Origin: Streptomyces rhizosphaerihabitans
Lineage (GTDB): Bacteria > Actinomycetota > Actinomycetes > Streptomycetales > Streptomycetaceae
Direction of reading: 5' to 3'
Assembly (NCBI RefSeq): GCF_025399795.1
Contig: NZ_JAODTZ010000012.1
Span: forward strand, 1 to 64,000
Length of the DNA: 64,000 nt
The translations under genes were made by a program, and so were the position numbers. Within the stretch, counting starts at the first letter, position 1. Each line of letters begins with the position of its first letter. Positions 16,898 to 25,454 of the stretch are shown piece by piece. The notes beneath the pieces are model-generated. The model saw nothing but the letters and a program-made list of their open reading frames with translations. It searched no databases and was not told the origin of the DNA.

Positions 16898-19800
16898 CTA
16901 GCGGCCAGGCCGCAGCCGCAGGGTGAGGATCTGGAACGGCCGCAGCTCGATCTCCGGCGGGGCTTCGCGCAGCGGCCGTTCCAGCAGATCGGTCACCTCG
17001 GCCCGGGAGACCGGGAATCCGGCGGTCACCTTCGCGCGGGCCCGCCCGCCCCGGGACTCGTACAACCGCACCACCACATCGCCGCTGCGGTCCTCCGCGA
17101 GCTTGACCGACTCGACGGTGACGGCGGGGTCGTCGACGCTCACCAGCGGTTCGAGCGCCGGCACCGCGGCCTGCCGCAGCGGCAGATTGAGCGCGAGCCC
17201 CTCCGCCACCGCGTCCCCCACGCCCGCCCCCGGCAGCAGCGCGTACGTGAACCGGTGAGTGCCGAGATCGGTCTCCGGGTCCGGGCTGTGCGGGGCGCGC
17301 AGCAGGGTCAGCCGTACGGTGGTGCCCAGGCCGTCGGCGTGCGGGGTGCGGGTCACGTCATGGCCGTACGTCGAGTCGTTGAGCACCGCGACGCCGTACG
17401 ACTCCTCCGCGACCCGCAGCCAGCGGTGGGCGCAGATCTCGAAACGGGCCGCGTCCCAGCCGGTGTTGGCGTGGGTGGGGCGGTGGACGTGCCCGAACTG
17501 GATCTCGGCGGCGGACCGTTCGGCCTGGACGTCGAGCGGGAAGGCGGCCTTGAGGACCTTCTCCGACTCCTGCCAGTCGACGTCGGTCACGATGTCCAGC
17601 CGGCGGCTCGCGGCCGTCAGCCGGATCTCCTGGGTGATCCGGGAGGAGCCGAAGACCCGGGTGACGCGCACGGTCGCCCGCAACGGCCCGCTCTCCACCA
17701 GCTCCACCGACTCGGCGGCCGTCAGGTCGGTGTGCGTGCGCCGGTAGTGCCGGTCGATGTCCCAGGCGTCCCAGGCGTTGGGATGGTCGGGGTGGAGCTG
17801 GAGCAGATTGCCGGGACCGCACAGCGCCTCCCGGCCGTGCGCGAGATCCCGTACGGAGGTCAGCAGCCCGTCCCCGTCGATCCGCACCCGGAGCCGGTCG
17901 TTCTCCAACACGATGGTGCCGTCGGCCTGTTCGGCCCGCACGGTGGGTCCGTTGCCGGTCACTGCCGCGGCGGCGCCGAGCCCCGGCACCGTCACCAGCC
18001 CGTCCCCGACCACCTCGGTCCGCTCGTACGGCGAGGCGTTCAGCACCGCGGGCGAGGAGCCCGGCCCCAGCGCCCGCACCGCGTTCGCGGTGATCTCCTC
18101 CAGCTCCGCGAGCACCCGCGCATACGTCTCGCGCGCCTCCCGGTGCACCCAGGCGATCGAGGAGCCGGGCAGGATGTCGTGGAACTGGTGCAGCAGCACC
18201 GTCTTCCAGAGCCGGTCCAGGGCGTCGTACGGGTAGGTGTACGAGGGATCGCGCACGGCGGCCGTCGTGCACCACAACTCGGCTTCCCGCAGGGCGTGTT
18301 CCGAGCGCCGGTTGCCCTGCTTGGTCTTGGCCTGCGTGGTGTAGGTGGCCCGGTGCAGCTCCAGATACAGCTCGCCCGACCACACCGGCGCGTGGACCCC
18401 GTACTCCTCCTCGGCGGCGGCGAAGAACGCCTCCGGTTTCTCGATCCGGACCCGCGGTGAGCCCTCCAGGGACCGCAACCGCCGGGCCTTCTCCAGCATT
18501 TCGCGGGTCGGGCCGCCCCCGCCGTCGCCCCAGCCGAACGGGACCAGTGAGCGGGTGGCCCGGCCCTTCTCCGCGAAGTTGCGTTCCGCGTGGGCGAGTT
18601 CGCGGCCGTGGAACTGGGAGTTGTAGGTGTCCACGGGCGGGAAGTGGGTGAAGACCCGGGTGCCGTCGATGCCTTCCCACCAGAAGGTGTGGTGCGGCAT
18701 CTTGTTGGTCTGGTTCCAGCTCAGCTTCTGGGTGAGGAACCAGCGGACACCGGCGAGCTTCGCGAGCTGCGGGAAGGCCGCCGTGTAGCCGAAGGAGTCC
18801 GGCAGCCAGATCTCCTCGGTCTCGACCCCCAGTTCCTCCCGGAAGAACCGCTTGCCGTGCACGATCTGCCGGGCCAGCGCCTCACCACCCGGCATATTGG
18901 CGTCGGACTCCACCCACATCGACCCCACCGGAGACCAATTGCCCTCCTCCACGGCCTTCTTGATCCGCTCCCAGATGTGCGGCTGGTGCTCCTTGACCCA
19001 GGCGTACTGCTGGGCCTGCGAGCAGGCGAAGACCAGCTCCGGGTAGTCGAGGGCCAGCGCCGTGACGTTGGCGAAGGTCCGGGAGGCCTTGCGGACCGTC
19101 TCGCGCAGCGGCCACAGCCACGCCGAGTCGATGTGCGCGTGCCCGGCCGCCGAGACGCGGTGCGCGCTGGCCGACGCGGGCCGCGACAGGACCTCCACCA
19201 GCTCGGACCGGGCCGCCGCCGCGGTGCCGGAGACGTCGTGCAGATCGAGGGCGTCGAGCATGTTCTCCAGCGCGCGCAGGATCTCGTGCCGTCGCGGCCG
19301 CTCCGGATCCAGCTCGTACATCAGCTCCGAGAGGACCTCGGCATCGAGGACCAGATGCCACACGTCCTCATCGAGTACGGCGAGATCGGCAGCCGCGAAT
19401 CGGTAGATCGGCCCATCACCGGCGGTCAGTACGTCTCCCAGACGCGTGGGCTCGAAACCGTGCAGGACGGCGGGGTTGGCAGCAGCCTCCAGCAGCAGGC
19501 GCACCTCCTCGCCGCCCCTCGCCGGTGCCCCGACCGTCAGGTGGCGGTTGCGCGGGTGGATGCCCTTGAGGGGGATGCCGGCGGCGTCGTAGAGCAGTCC
19601 CTCCGCCTGGAATCCGGGTCCGTCCCCGGTGAACCCGGGGTCGATCACCACCTCCACCGGGCGGCCCGCCCATTCCTCGGGCACCCGGCCCTCGATGCGG
19701 AACCAACTCGTCGACCAGGGCTTTCCCCAGACCGTGCCGGTCGTGAAGGGCTCGTAGGAGGCCTGGAGCGCCTGGCCGACGGGCACCGGCTCGCCCGGTA

Positions 19801-19912
19801 CATGCCATACGGAGAGCGAGAGCGGCACCCGGTCCGCGTACTGAGCGGGGCGCAGGCGCTGCCGCAGCGCGCGTTCCAGGCGCGCCTCCACCAGCGAACG
19901 GTCGTCGTGCAC
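16898..19912 (-). CDS. GH38 alpha-mannosidase
   Basis: 1004 residues, the normal length for bacterial class II alpha-mannosidases. It removes alpha-linked mannose from glycans with retention. The GH38 zinc and catalytic residues are present: GHAHIDSAWLWP (His and Asp zinc ligands) and WLPDSFGYTAAFPQ (nucleophile Asp). LHQFHDILPGSSIAWVHREA carries the last His ligand. The C-terminal beta domains follow (IVLENDRLRVRIDGDGLLTSVRD). No signal peptide, so it is cytosolic and probably acts on imported oligosaccharides. The GTG at 19912 is chosen because GAGGAG sits six bases upstream. Confidence 0.92.
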   Translation of the reverse strand: MHDDRSLVEARLERALRQRLRPAQYADRVPLSLSVWHVPGEPVPVGQALQASYEPFTTGTVWGKPWSTSWFRIEGRVPEEWAGRPVEVVIDPGFTGDGPGFQAEGLLYDAAGIPLKGIHPRNRHLTVGAPARGGEEVRLLLEAAANPAVLHGFEPTRLGDVLTAGDGPIYRFAAADLAVLDEDVWHLVLDAEVLSELMYELDPERPRRHEILRALENMLDALDLHDVSGTAAAARSELVEVLSRPASASAHRVSAAGHAHIDSAWLWPLRETVRKASRTFANVTALALDYPELVFACSQAQQYAWVKEHQPHIWERIKKAVEEGNWSPVGSMWVESDANMPGGEALARQIVHGKRFFREELGVETEEIWLPDSFGYTAAFPQLAKLAGVRWFLTQKLSWNQTNKMPHHTFWWEGIDGTRVFTHFPPVDTYNSQFHGRELAHAERNFAEKGRATRSLVPFGWGDGGGGPTREMLEKARRLRSLEGSPRVRIEKPEAFFAAAEEEYGVHAPVWSGELYLELHRATYTTQAKTKQGNRRSEHALREAELWCTTAAVRDPSYTYPYDALDRLWKTVLLHQFHDILPGSSIAWVHREARETYARVLAELEEITANAVRALGPGSSPAVLNASPYERTEVVGDGLVTVPGLGAAAAVTGNGPTVRAEQADGTIVLENDRLRVRIDGDGLLTSVRDLAHGREALCGPGNLLQLHPDHPNAWDAWDIDRHYRRTHTDLTAAESVELVESGPLRATVRVTRVFGSSRITQEIRLTAASRRLDIVTDVDWQESEKVLKAAFPLDVQAERSAAEIQFGHVHRPTHANTGWDAARFEICAHRWLRVAEESYGVAVLNDSTYGHDVTRTPHADGLGTTVRLTLLRAPHSPDPETDLGTHRFTYALLPGAGVGDAVAEGLALNLPLRQAAVPALEPLVSVDDPAVTVESVKLAEDRSGDVVVRLYESRGGRARAKVTAGFPVSRAEVTDLLERPLREAPPEIELRPFQILTLRLRPGR

Positions 19913-20128
19913 GGCGGCTCCTCGGTGCTCGGACGGCTCTGTCGAACCCTTCACTTCCCCGTGCGGGCGGCGCGCACCCGTGACCGTACGTCAGTCGGCC
20001 GACGATTCGGCATGACTGTCACGTTCCCGAAGAGGGCATGGATTCCGGTGAACGTGTTCGAGCAGAGGGGAACCGACATCGGCACGCAGGCGGGGGTCAT
20101 GAAGCGGCAGGCACCAGGAGGTGGTCCC

Positions 20129-20581
20129 ATGACCAGGGGGGCCTTCTCCACCGATCCAGTGGAGGAAGCGTCCGACGGGGCGATCGACCAACCGGACGGC
20201 GTGCAGCTCCGGCGCCGGCTGGGCAAGGCGGATCTGCGAGCGGTGCCCGAGGTGCGCAAGGCACTGAGGGAGCTGTTACGGCACTGGGGGAAACCGGGAA
20301 GGTCCGAGATAGCCGAGCTCTTGACCAGCGAGCTCGTCACGAACGCACTGATTCACACCGACGACGACGCCTTCCTGACGGCGACGGTCGGACCGCGCGG
20401 ACTGCGCGTGGAGGTTCGGGACTTCGTGGCATGCAGGCCCAGACTGTGCGTACCGAACGCCGACGACGGTACGCACGGCAGAGGTCTCGTCCTCGTCCAG
20501 TCCCTGGCCGACGCGTGGGGCGTACGGGCGCACGGGGTGGGCAAGGCGGTGTGGTTCGAACTGAACGGCGGCACGGTGTAG
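20129..20581 (+). CDS. RsbW-like anti-sigma ATPase (HATPase_c)
   Basis: 150 residues from ATG 20129, preceded by AGGAGG eight bases upstream. Histidine-kinase-type ATPase fold: N-box ELVTNALIHTDDDAF (Glu and Asn for Mg-ATP), the G1 loop region VRDFVACRP and G2 DDGTHGRGLVLVQSLADAWG. Small proteins like this act as serine kinases or anti-sigma factors in streptomycetes. No sigma factor or anti-anti-sigma gene is next to it, so its partner is elsewhere. Confidence 0.87.
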   Translation: MTRGAFSTDPVEEASDGAIDQPDGVQLRRRLGKADLRAVPEVRKALRELLRHWGKPGRSEIAELLTSELVTNALIHTDDDAFLTATVGPRGLRVEVRDFVACRPRLCVPNADDGTHGRGLVLVQSLADAWGVRAHGVGKAVWFELNGGTV

Positions 20582-20608
20582 GAACACCGCGCCGCCATTG
20601 TCGTGTCC

Positions 20609-20646
20609 GGGCCCGGCCGGAGTCTCCGTCCGGGCCGTCCGGACGG
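20609..20646. terminator. Bidirectional terminator between convergent genes
   Basis: Two overlapping inverted repeats between the RsbW-like and DUF2637 genes: GGCCCGG (20610-20616) pairs with CCGGGCC (20630-20636), and CCGTCCGGACGG (20635-20646) is a perfect palindrome. The position between two converging stops fits a shared terminator. Confidence 0.5.
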
Positions 20647-20671
20647 TCGTCCGGGGCCGGGCGTCCGTGCC

Positions 20672-21712
20672 TCAGCCGAACTGCTGCTCAAGATCCTTGA
20701 GCTTGCGCTCCAGGGAGTCGAGCCGCGGGAGGGCCATCGTCTCGTCCTCCGTGGTGAGGTCGACGGTGATCGGCTCAGTGCTCTTGCGGACGGGGGTGAG
20801 GGAGGGCCGCGATCGTACGGGCAGCTGCTCCGCGGTGGATATGGCAGGCTCCGTGGAGGCCTGCGCGGGCGCACGCTCCACGGTCGCGGTCTCCAGTTCC
20901 CGGGCGCCACCGCGTCCGGGGAAGCCGCGGTGACCACGGCTGAGCGCCTTGAGGTGCGCTCGCTCGACCCGCTCCTCGTTCCGGCGGCGCAGTCGGTTCT
21001 GCTCCTTCTGGCGCCGGTCCTCGCGCACCTCGTCCACGGCCTCGTCCAGGGAGCGGACGTTCTCCAGGAGCATCAGCGACCAGGCGCTGTACGTCTCACG
21101 GGGCGCGCGCAGCCAGCGGACGATGCGGATCTGGGGCAGCGGACGCGGCACCAGACCCTGCTCGCGCAGGGCGGCACGACGGGTCTGCTTCAGCGCCCGG
21201 TCGAACAGCACCGCGGCCGACAGGGACATCCCCGCGAAGAACTGCGGAGCGCCGGCGTGGGCCATGCCCCGGGGGGCGTGCACCCAGTTGAACCAGGCCG
21301 CGGCACCGGCGAAGGTCCACACGAGTATGCGGGAGCCGAGCGCCGCGTCGCCGTGGCTGGCCTCGCGCACCGCGAGGACGGAACAGAACATGGCCGCGCC
21401 GTCCAGGCCGAACGGGACGAGGTACTCCCAGCCGCCGGAGAGGCCGAGGTTCTGCTCGCCGAAGCCGACCAGGCCGTGGAAGGAGAGTGCCGCCGCGACC
21501 GCGGCACAGCAGAACAGCAGAACATAGGAGGCCGTGCCGTAGACGGCCTCCTTACGCCTGCGGCGCTCCTCGGTCCGCTCCCAGGAGTCGTCGCTGCTCG
21601 CGCCGTCCCCGGACCGCTTGCCGCGCGCGAGCACCGCCACCGCCGCCAGCAGGCCCAGGAGCAGAACGGCGCCTGGAAGCAGCCAGTTCAGCGATATGTC
21701 GGTAAGTCTCAT
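20672..21712 (-). CDS. DUF2637 membrane protein
   Basis: 346 residues. A membrane helix at residues about 8-30 (LNWLLPGAVLLLGLLAAVAVLA), a charged loop, then three more (YVLLFCCAAVAAALSFHGLV, the YLVPFGLDGAAMFCSVLAV segment typical of DUF2637, and LVWTFAGAAAWFNWVHA). A long basic cytoplasmic tail with coiled-coil character (DEVREDRRQKEQNRLRRRNEERVERAHL, and LDSLERKLKDLEQQFG at the end). DUF2637 proteins occur in streptomycete integrative elements as spread proteins and also as chromosomal copies. There are no transfer or replication genes here, so this is probably a chromosomal copy of unknown role. Confidence 0.82.
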   Translation of the reverse strand: MRLTDISLNWLLPGAVLLLGLLAAVAVLARGKRSGDGASSDDSWERTEERRRRKEAVYGTASYVLLFCCAAVAAALSFHGLVGFGEQNLGLSGGWEYLVPFGLDGAAMFCSVLAVREASHGDAALGSRILVWTFAGAAAWFNWVHAPRGMAHAGAPQFFAGMSLSAAVLFDRALKQTRRAALREQGLVPRPLPQIRIVRWLRAPRETYSAWSLMLLENVRSLDEAVDEVREDRRQKEQNRLRRRNEERVERAHLKALSRGHRGFPGRGGARELETATVERAPAQASTEPAISTAEQLPVRSRPSLTPVRKSTEPITVDLTTEDETMALPRLDSLERKLKDLEQQFG

Positions 21713-22033
21713 CTGGGGTCCCTTGCATTGGGATAGGGCGTAACGCCCGCCATAGTGGCCCAATCACGTCGGCCCTCAGGGGGTTTCGGGGCAAGAGGCC
21801 GCCAAGGAAGTGCAAGGAGGTGCGCAGGGCGACTTTCTGCTCGAACTGCCGCGCGAGGGACGGGAGTTGAGTACGAATAAGAGTACCCATACGGATGGTT
21901 CCACGGAAAGTTCCCGTGACAAGTGAGGAATTTGTGAAGCACCTGTGATCCGCGAAGGGCGCGCGGGCGCCTCGACCGGTTCCGGTCCCGGGCGCGAACG
22001 GACCGGTGCCCGCAGGTGCTCGCCCGGGGTGTC
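21713..22033. other. Upstream region of the DUF2637 gene
   Basis: 321 bases between two leftward genes. The part at 21865-21950 is less GC-rich than its surroundings and probably holds the DUF2637 promoter. I cannot assign hexamers with confidence and see no small gene. Confidence 0.5.
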
Positions 22034-22975
22034 TCAACCCGCCGCGACGGCCGTCAATGCGGTGATCCGGTCCGCGTCGCAGGTGCGCGGGCAGGTGGCA
22101 CACGTTTCCGCGGGGCGCAGTGTGTAGAAGAGGCAGCAGCTCACCCGGTCCCGGGTGGGCAGCGACTCCCCGTCCGGGCCGGTCAGTTCGCGGAAGGCCG
22201 CCGAACCGGAGTACGGCCGGGTCGAGCCGGGCAGCAGCAGCTCCAGCTCGCGCATCGCGCGCCGCTCCTCGCCGAGCAGGTGGGCGACGTACCAGAGGCC
22301 CTCGACGATCTCGTCGGTCGCCATGCCCCACAGCGCCCGGCCGCGGCGTCGCATCCGCGGCCCGAACCCGCCGAGGATCGGCTCCAGGTGTTCGGCCACC
22401 GCGTCCCGTACCTCCACGCGCAGCGCCTCCTCGTCCGGTACGACCCTGGCGCCCGGCAGAGCGGCGGCCGGGTCGTCCGGCAGACAGGCGAACGTGGTGA
22501 CGCGGACGGCCATCCGGCCGGGCTCACGCTGAAATGTGACGTCCTCCACAGGCAGGCGCGGCACCCGGCGCAGCAGGAACCACGGCACGGTGATCAACAG
22601 GCAGGCGGGCCAGGCGTACCGGTGCAGCCCGAAAGTCGCCACGACATCGGGCCGTGCCCGTCGACCGTGGTCCCGGACCACCTGGGCCTCGTCCCAGGCA
22701 AGAAACGCGTCGAGGTCGGACCCGCCCTCCGCGAGCCGGGCGGCAGCCGCCCAGCCCGCGCCCCGCGGGGCCGCTTCGCCCGCTGTCAGCTCGGTGATGC
22801 CCAGTCCGGGGAAGGCCTCGCTCAGCCGCGCGTACGCGTCCGCCACGGGCGACCCGGCGGCGAGCGGCGCGCCGGGGCGGGCCGCCGGGTCGCCCGTGGC
22901 GGACGGGGTGGACGGGGTGGTCGTGGCGGCGTCGGCGGACAGGGCGGGAGCGGACACGCGGAACCATCGCTTCAC
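22034..22975 (-). CDS. FhuF-type [2Fe-2S] siderophore-iron reductase
   Basis: 313 residues. The C-terminus carries the FhuF cluster motif RVSCCLFYTLRPAETCATCPRTC: an adjacent Cys pair followed by C-x2-C. FhuF proteins reduce ferric siderophores in the cytosol to release iron. The N-terminal 40 residues are Ala/Thr/Pro-rich and low-complexity; the helical FhuF body begins near VADAYARLSEAFPG. The GTG start at 22975 has no ribosome site, and an iron box sits 8 bases before it, so the transcript is probably very short-leadered or leaderless and repressed by DmdR/IdeR when iron is plentiful. Confidence 0.85.
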   Translation of the reverse strand: MKRWFRVSAPALSADAATTTPSTPSATGDPAARPGAPLAAGSPVADAYARLSEAFPGLGITELTAGEAAPRGAGWAAAARLAEGGSDLDAFLAWDEAQVVRDHGRRARPDVVATFGLHRYAWPACLLITVPWFLLRRVPRLPVEDVTFQREPGRMAVRVTTFACLPDDPAAALPGARVVPDEEALRVEVRDAVAEHLEPILGGFGPRMRRRGRALWGMATDEIVEGLWYVAHLLGEERRAMRELELLLPGSTRPYSGSAAFRELTGPDGESLPTRDRVSCCLFYTLRPAETCATCPRTCDADRITALTAVAAG

Positions 22976-22983
22976 GATCGTTA

Positions 22984-23002
22984 GCAGGTAAGCCTTACCT
23001 TA
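22984..23002 (-). promoter_or_regulatory. Iron box (DmdR/IdeR operator)
   Basis: On the minus strand TAAGGTAAGGCTTACCTGC matches the actinobacterial iron-box consensus TTAGGTTAGGCTAACCTAA at 14 of 19 positions, with the central AGGCT intact. It lies immediately upstream of the FhuF-type gene, as expected for iron-repressed siderophore use. Confidence 0.75.
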
Positions 23003-23111
23003 CCCCGCCTCGTGGGTGTTTGAACTGAGGCCATGTACGCCTATCGTGCTTGACGGACGAGTAACAACCGACACCATCACCTCGAGTACCACCGACCCGG
23101 AGGAGGACCCC

Positions 23112-24407
23112 GTGGAGCAGGCCGGTCCGCGCGGCGCGCACGGCTCCGCCGAGTCCTTGGACCCGGACATCCATGCGGGCGCTTTCCGGGTTCCGCCGCA
23201 GCCCGGGCCCGCGGACGCGGGCCGGGCGAGGGGAGTCCCCGCGGGCGTCGCGGACGACGGTCCCGGTGCCGGGACGGGTGGTGGGCCGGCGAACGGTGGG
23301 TCGGCGAAATCGACTCCACAGTCCCTGCTGAGCCCGCGCGAGTCCCTGCTGAGCCCGCGCGCGATCCCACCCGGCGGTGGGTCAGGTGGTGGGCCGGGTG
23401 GCGGTCCCGCCGTGGTCCCGGCCTCGGCCCGCGGCGAGCACACGCACAGCGAGGTGCCGATCCCGCACCGGCGCACCGAGGACCCCCGAGCCACCGTACG
23501 TACGGACGGCGCCCGCCCCGTCGTACGCCCCGTACACGCCGAGGAAGCCCACCCCGCCGTACGCGCCGAGAACGTCCGGCCCGCACACGTCGACGAGACT
23601 CGCCCCGCCGTACACGCAGAGAACACCCGCCCCGGGCACGCGGACGCAACGCGCCCCGGAGGTGTCGAGAACGTACGGCCCGTGCATGCCGGCGAGGCCC
23701 GCCCGGCCGTACGCGAGCAGGGTGCCCGCCCCGTACGCGCCGACGACGCCCACCCCGCCCTGCGTGCCGACGCCGCCCGGCCCGTCGTGCAGCGTGCCTC
23801 CGTGCGCGGGCAGATCCTCGACGCCCTGCGCACGGCGCTCGTCGCGGGTGAACTCGCCCCCGGCGAGGTGTACTCGGCGCCCGTGCTCGGTGAGCGCTTC
23901 GGGGTGTCCGCGACGCCCGTCCGTGAGGCGATGCAGCAACTCGCCCTCGAAGGCGCCGTCGAGGTCGTCCCCAACCGGGGCTTCCGCGTCATCGAGCGCG
24001 GCACCCGGGAGCTGGCCGAACTCGCCGAGATCCGGAGCCTGATCGAGGTCCCGGTGATGCTCCGGCTCGCGCGCACCGTGCCCGCCGCCCGCTGGGCCGA
24101 ACTGCGCCCGCTCGCCGAGGCCACCGTGCGGGCCGCGTCCTCGGGCTGCCGCGCGACCTACGCGGAGTCCGACCGGTCCTTCCACCGTGCGGTCCTCGCC
24201 CTCGCGGGCAACGCGCAGTTGGTGCGCATCGCCGACGATCTGCACCGCCGCGCCCAGTGGCCCCTCGTCGGCGGTCCCGTCTCCCGGGGCCGCGCCGACC
24301 TGGTGGCCGACGCGGCCGAACACACCGCGCTGCTGGACGCGTTGATCGCCGAGGATCTGACAGTCGTCCAGGCGCTGGTGCGGGAGCACTTCGCCGGCGC
24401 GTCCTGA
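23112..24407 (+). CDS. GntR/FCD-type regulator with repetitive N-terminal extension
   Basis: 431 residues from GTG 23112, preceded by GGAGGAGG. The C-terminal 200 residues are a typical GntR regulator: winged helix RGQILDALRTALVAGELAPGEVYSAPVLGERFGVSATPVREAMQQLALEGAVEVVPNRGF, then an all-helical FCD domain with effector/metal residues (EIRSLIEVPVML, FHRAVLALAGN, EHTALLDAL). FCD regulators respond to small carboxylic acids. Residues 1-228 are an extension normal relatives lack. It is disordered at first, then at about 129-226 built from 12-14-residue repeats of the type RPxV-[RH]-A-[ED]. Target unknown. Confidence 0.83.
   Translation: MEQAGPRGAHGSAESLDPDIHAGAFRVPPQPGPADAGRARGVPAGVADDGPGAGTGGGPANGGSAKSTPQSLLSPRESLLSPRAIPPGGGSGGGPGGGPAVVPASARGEHTHSEVPIPHRRTEDPRATVRTDGARPVVRPVHAEEAHPAVRAENVRPAHVDETRPAVHAENTRPGHADATRPGGVENVRPVHAGEARPAVREQGARPVRADDAHPALRADAARPVVQRASVRGQILDALRTALVAGELAPGEVYSAPVLGERFGVSATPVREAMQQLALEGAVEVVPNRGFRVIERGTRELAELAEIRSLIEVPVMLRLARTVPAARWAELRPLAEATVRAASSGCRATYAESDRSFHRAVLALAGNAQLVRIADDLHRRAQWPLVGGPVSRGRADLVADAAEHTALLDALIAEDLTVVQALVREHFAGAS
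23495..23790 (+). repeat. Degenerate coding repeats in the GntR N-terminus
   Basis: About eight imperfect 36-42 bp units built around CGTACGCGCCGA-like and GCCCGCCCC-like blocks, encoding V-R/H-A-E/D-x-x-R/H-P steps. The DNA is as repetitive as the protein, pointing to recent expansion. Confidence 0.7.
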
Positions 24408-24513
24408 AGTGCCCGCCGTGTCCTGAAGCGTGTGGCCCGCCCCCTCCGCGAGGCGCGCCGCACGGACCGTACGCGTCCGTGCCGGGCGGCGGGAGCCGGT
24501 GGTGGGAGCCGGT

Positions 24514-24536
24514 GGCGGGCGGAGTGTCCGCCCGCC
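24514..24536. terminator. Perfect hairpin between convergent genes
   Basis: GGCGGGCGGA (24514-24523) and TCCGCCCGCC (24527-24536) form a perfect 10-bp stem with a GTG loop, between the ends of the GntR gene and the helical-repeat gene. A second, weaker stem (GCACGGAC/GTCCGTGC) lies just upstream. Confidence 0.75.
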
Positions 24537-24545
24537 CGTGCGTGA

Positions 24546-25319
24546 TCAGGCCGTCGCCGCGGGTGGATTCAACTGGCCCGCCAGCCAGATGGGCACGCCC
24601 CCGAGCAGCCGGAACAGCCGTCCCGCCTCCGCCCGCAGCCGCGACGCCTCCGGCTCGACCTCGGCGTCGGCCAGGGACGCCAGCGCCGGTGCCGTACCGA
24701 CGAGGTACCCCAACTCCTCCCGGATCCTGAGGGATTCGGCGAAGCCGTGCCGGGCCTCCGCCAACTCCCCCTCGCGCAGCGCGAGTCCGGCGAGATGCCG
24801 CCAGGTGAAGGACAGCAGCAGCGCGTCGTTCTGGGCGGTCGCGCCCGCGTGCGCCCGCCGGTACGCGGCACGGGCGGCCTGCGGCGCGTGCGCGAGGTTC
24901 TCGGCGAGCAGTCCGCGCCGGAAGTCCAGCAGGGCCCTGCCCGGCGCGCCCGGCGCGAGCAGCGCCGCGGCCCGGCCGAGCGCCGCGCGCGCCTCGTCGG
25001 CACGGTCGCGCACGGTCAGCAGCGTGGCGGCGTAGGCGAGTTGACCCCGCTCACAGGCCGCCGCGCCCCGCTCGTCATCGCTCTGCGCCAGCGCCTCGGC
25101 GGTGCGCAGCGCGTCCTCCGCCTCGGCCCAGCCCTGCTCGGTGTAGAGACAGCGCTCGACCAGCAGCGACGCTCTCTGCAGGGCGGCCCCCGCCGTGTGC
25201 GGCCGGATCAGCGCCGCCGCGTCGGCCCAGCAGGCGCGCGAGCGCAGCCGCCATACCGCGGTCTGGAGTGGATCGTCCCCTGCAGTCGTTCCGGTACCAG
25301 ACATGGCGGTATGCGCCAC
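24546..25319 (-). CDS. TPR-like helical repeat protein
   Basis: 257 residues from GTG 25319, which has GGGGAGGG four bases upstream (an ATG at 25304 is possible). The protein is almost entirely Ala/Leu/Arg-rich helices in antiparallel pairs resembling tetratricopeptide repeats: RACWADAAALIRPH, AEDALRTAEALAQ, AYAATLLTVRDRADEARAALGRAA, RRGLLAENLAHAPQAARAAYRRA, LAGLALREGELAEARHGFAESLRIREEL. TPRs mediate protein contacts. No signal or membrane segment. The partner is unknown; the neighbouring genes point elsewhere. Confidence 0.65.
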   Translation of the reverse strand: MAHTAMSGTGTTAGDDPLQTAVWRLRSRACWADAAALIRPHTAGAALQRASLLVERCLYTEQGWAEAEDALRTAEALAQSDDERGAAACERGQLAYAATLLTVRDRADEARAALGRAAALLAPGAPGRALLDFRRGLLAENLAHAPQAARAAYRRAHAGATAQNDALLLSFTWRHLAGLALREGELAEARHGFAESLRIREELGYLVGTAPALASLADAEVEPEASRLRAEAGRLFRLLGGVPIWLAGQLNPPAATA

Positions 25320-25454
25320 GTTGCCCTCCCCGAGCACACCATTGAGCTGTTGAGTGGTGGCATCTCAGCACGGATCACCGGGCCCGGCCAAGAGGGTGGG
25401 TGAAGGATTTCACAAAGTCATTGGATGCGAGACGCTCACCGGGGGCCCCTGAGG

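Noticed and set aside
20672..21712. Integrative element marked by the DUF2637 spread-protein-like gene
   Set aside because: No integrase, replication or FtsK-like transfer gene, and no tRNA attachment site nearby.
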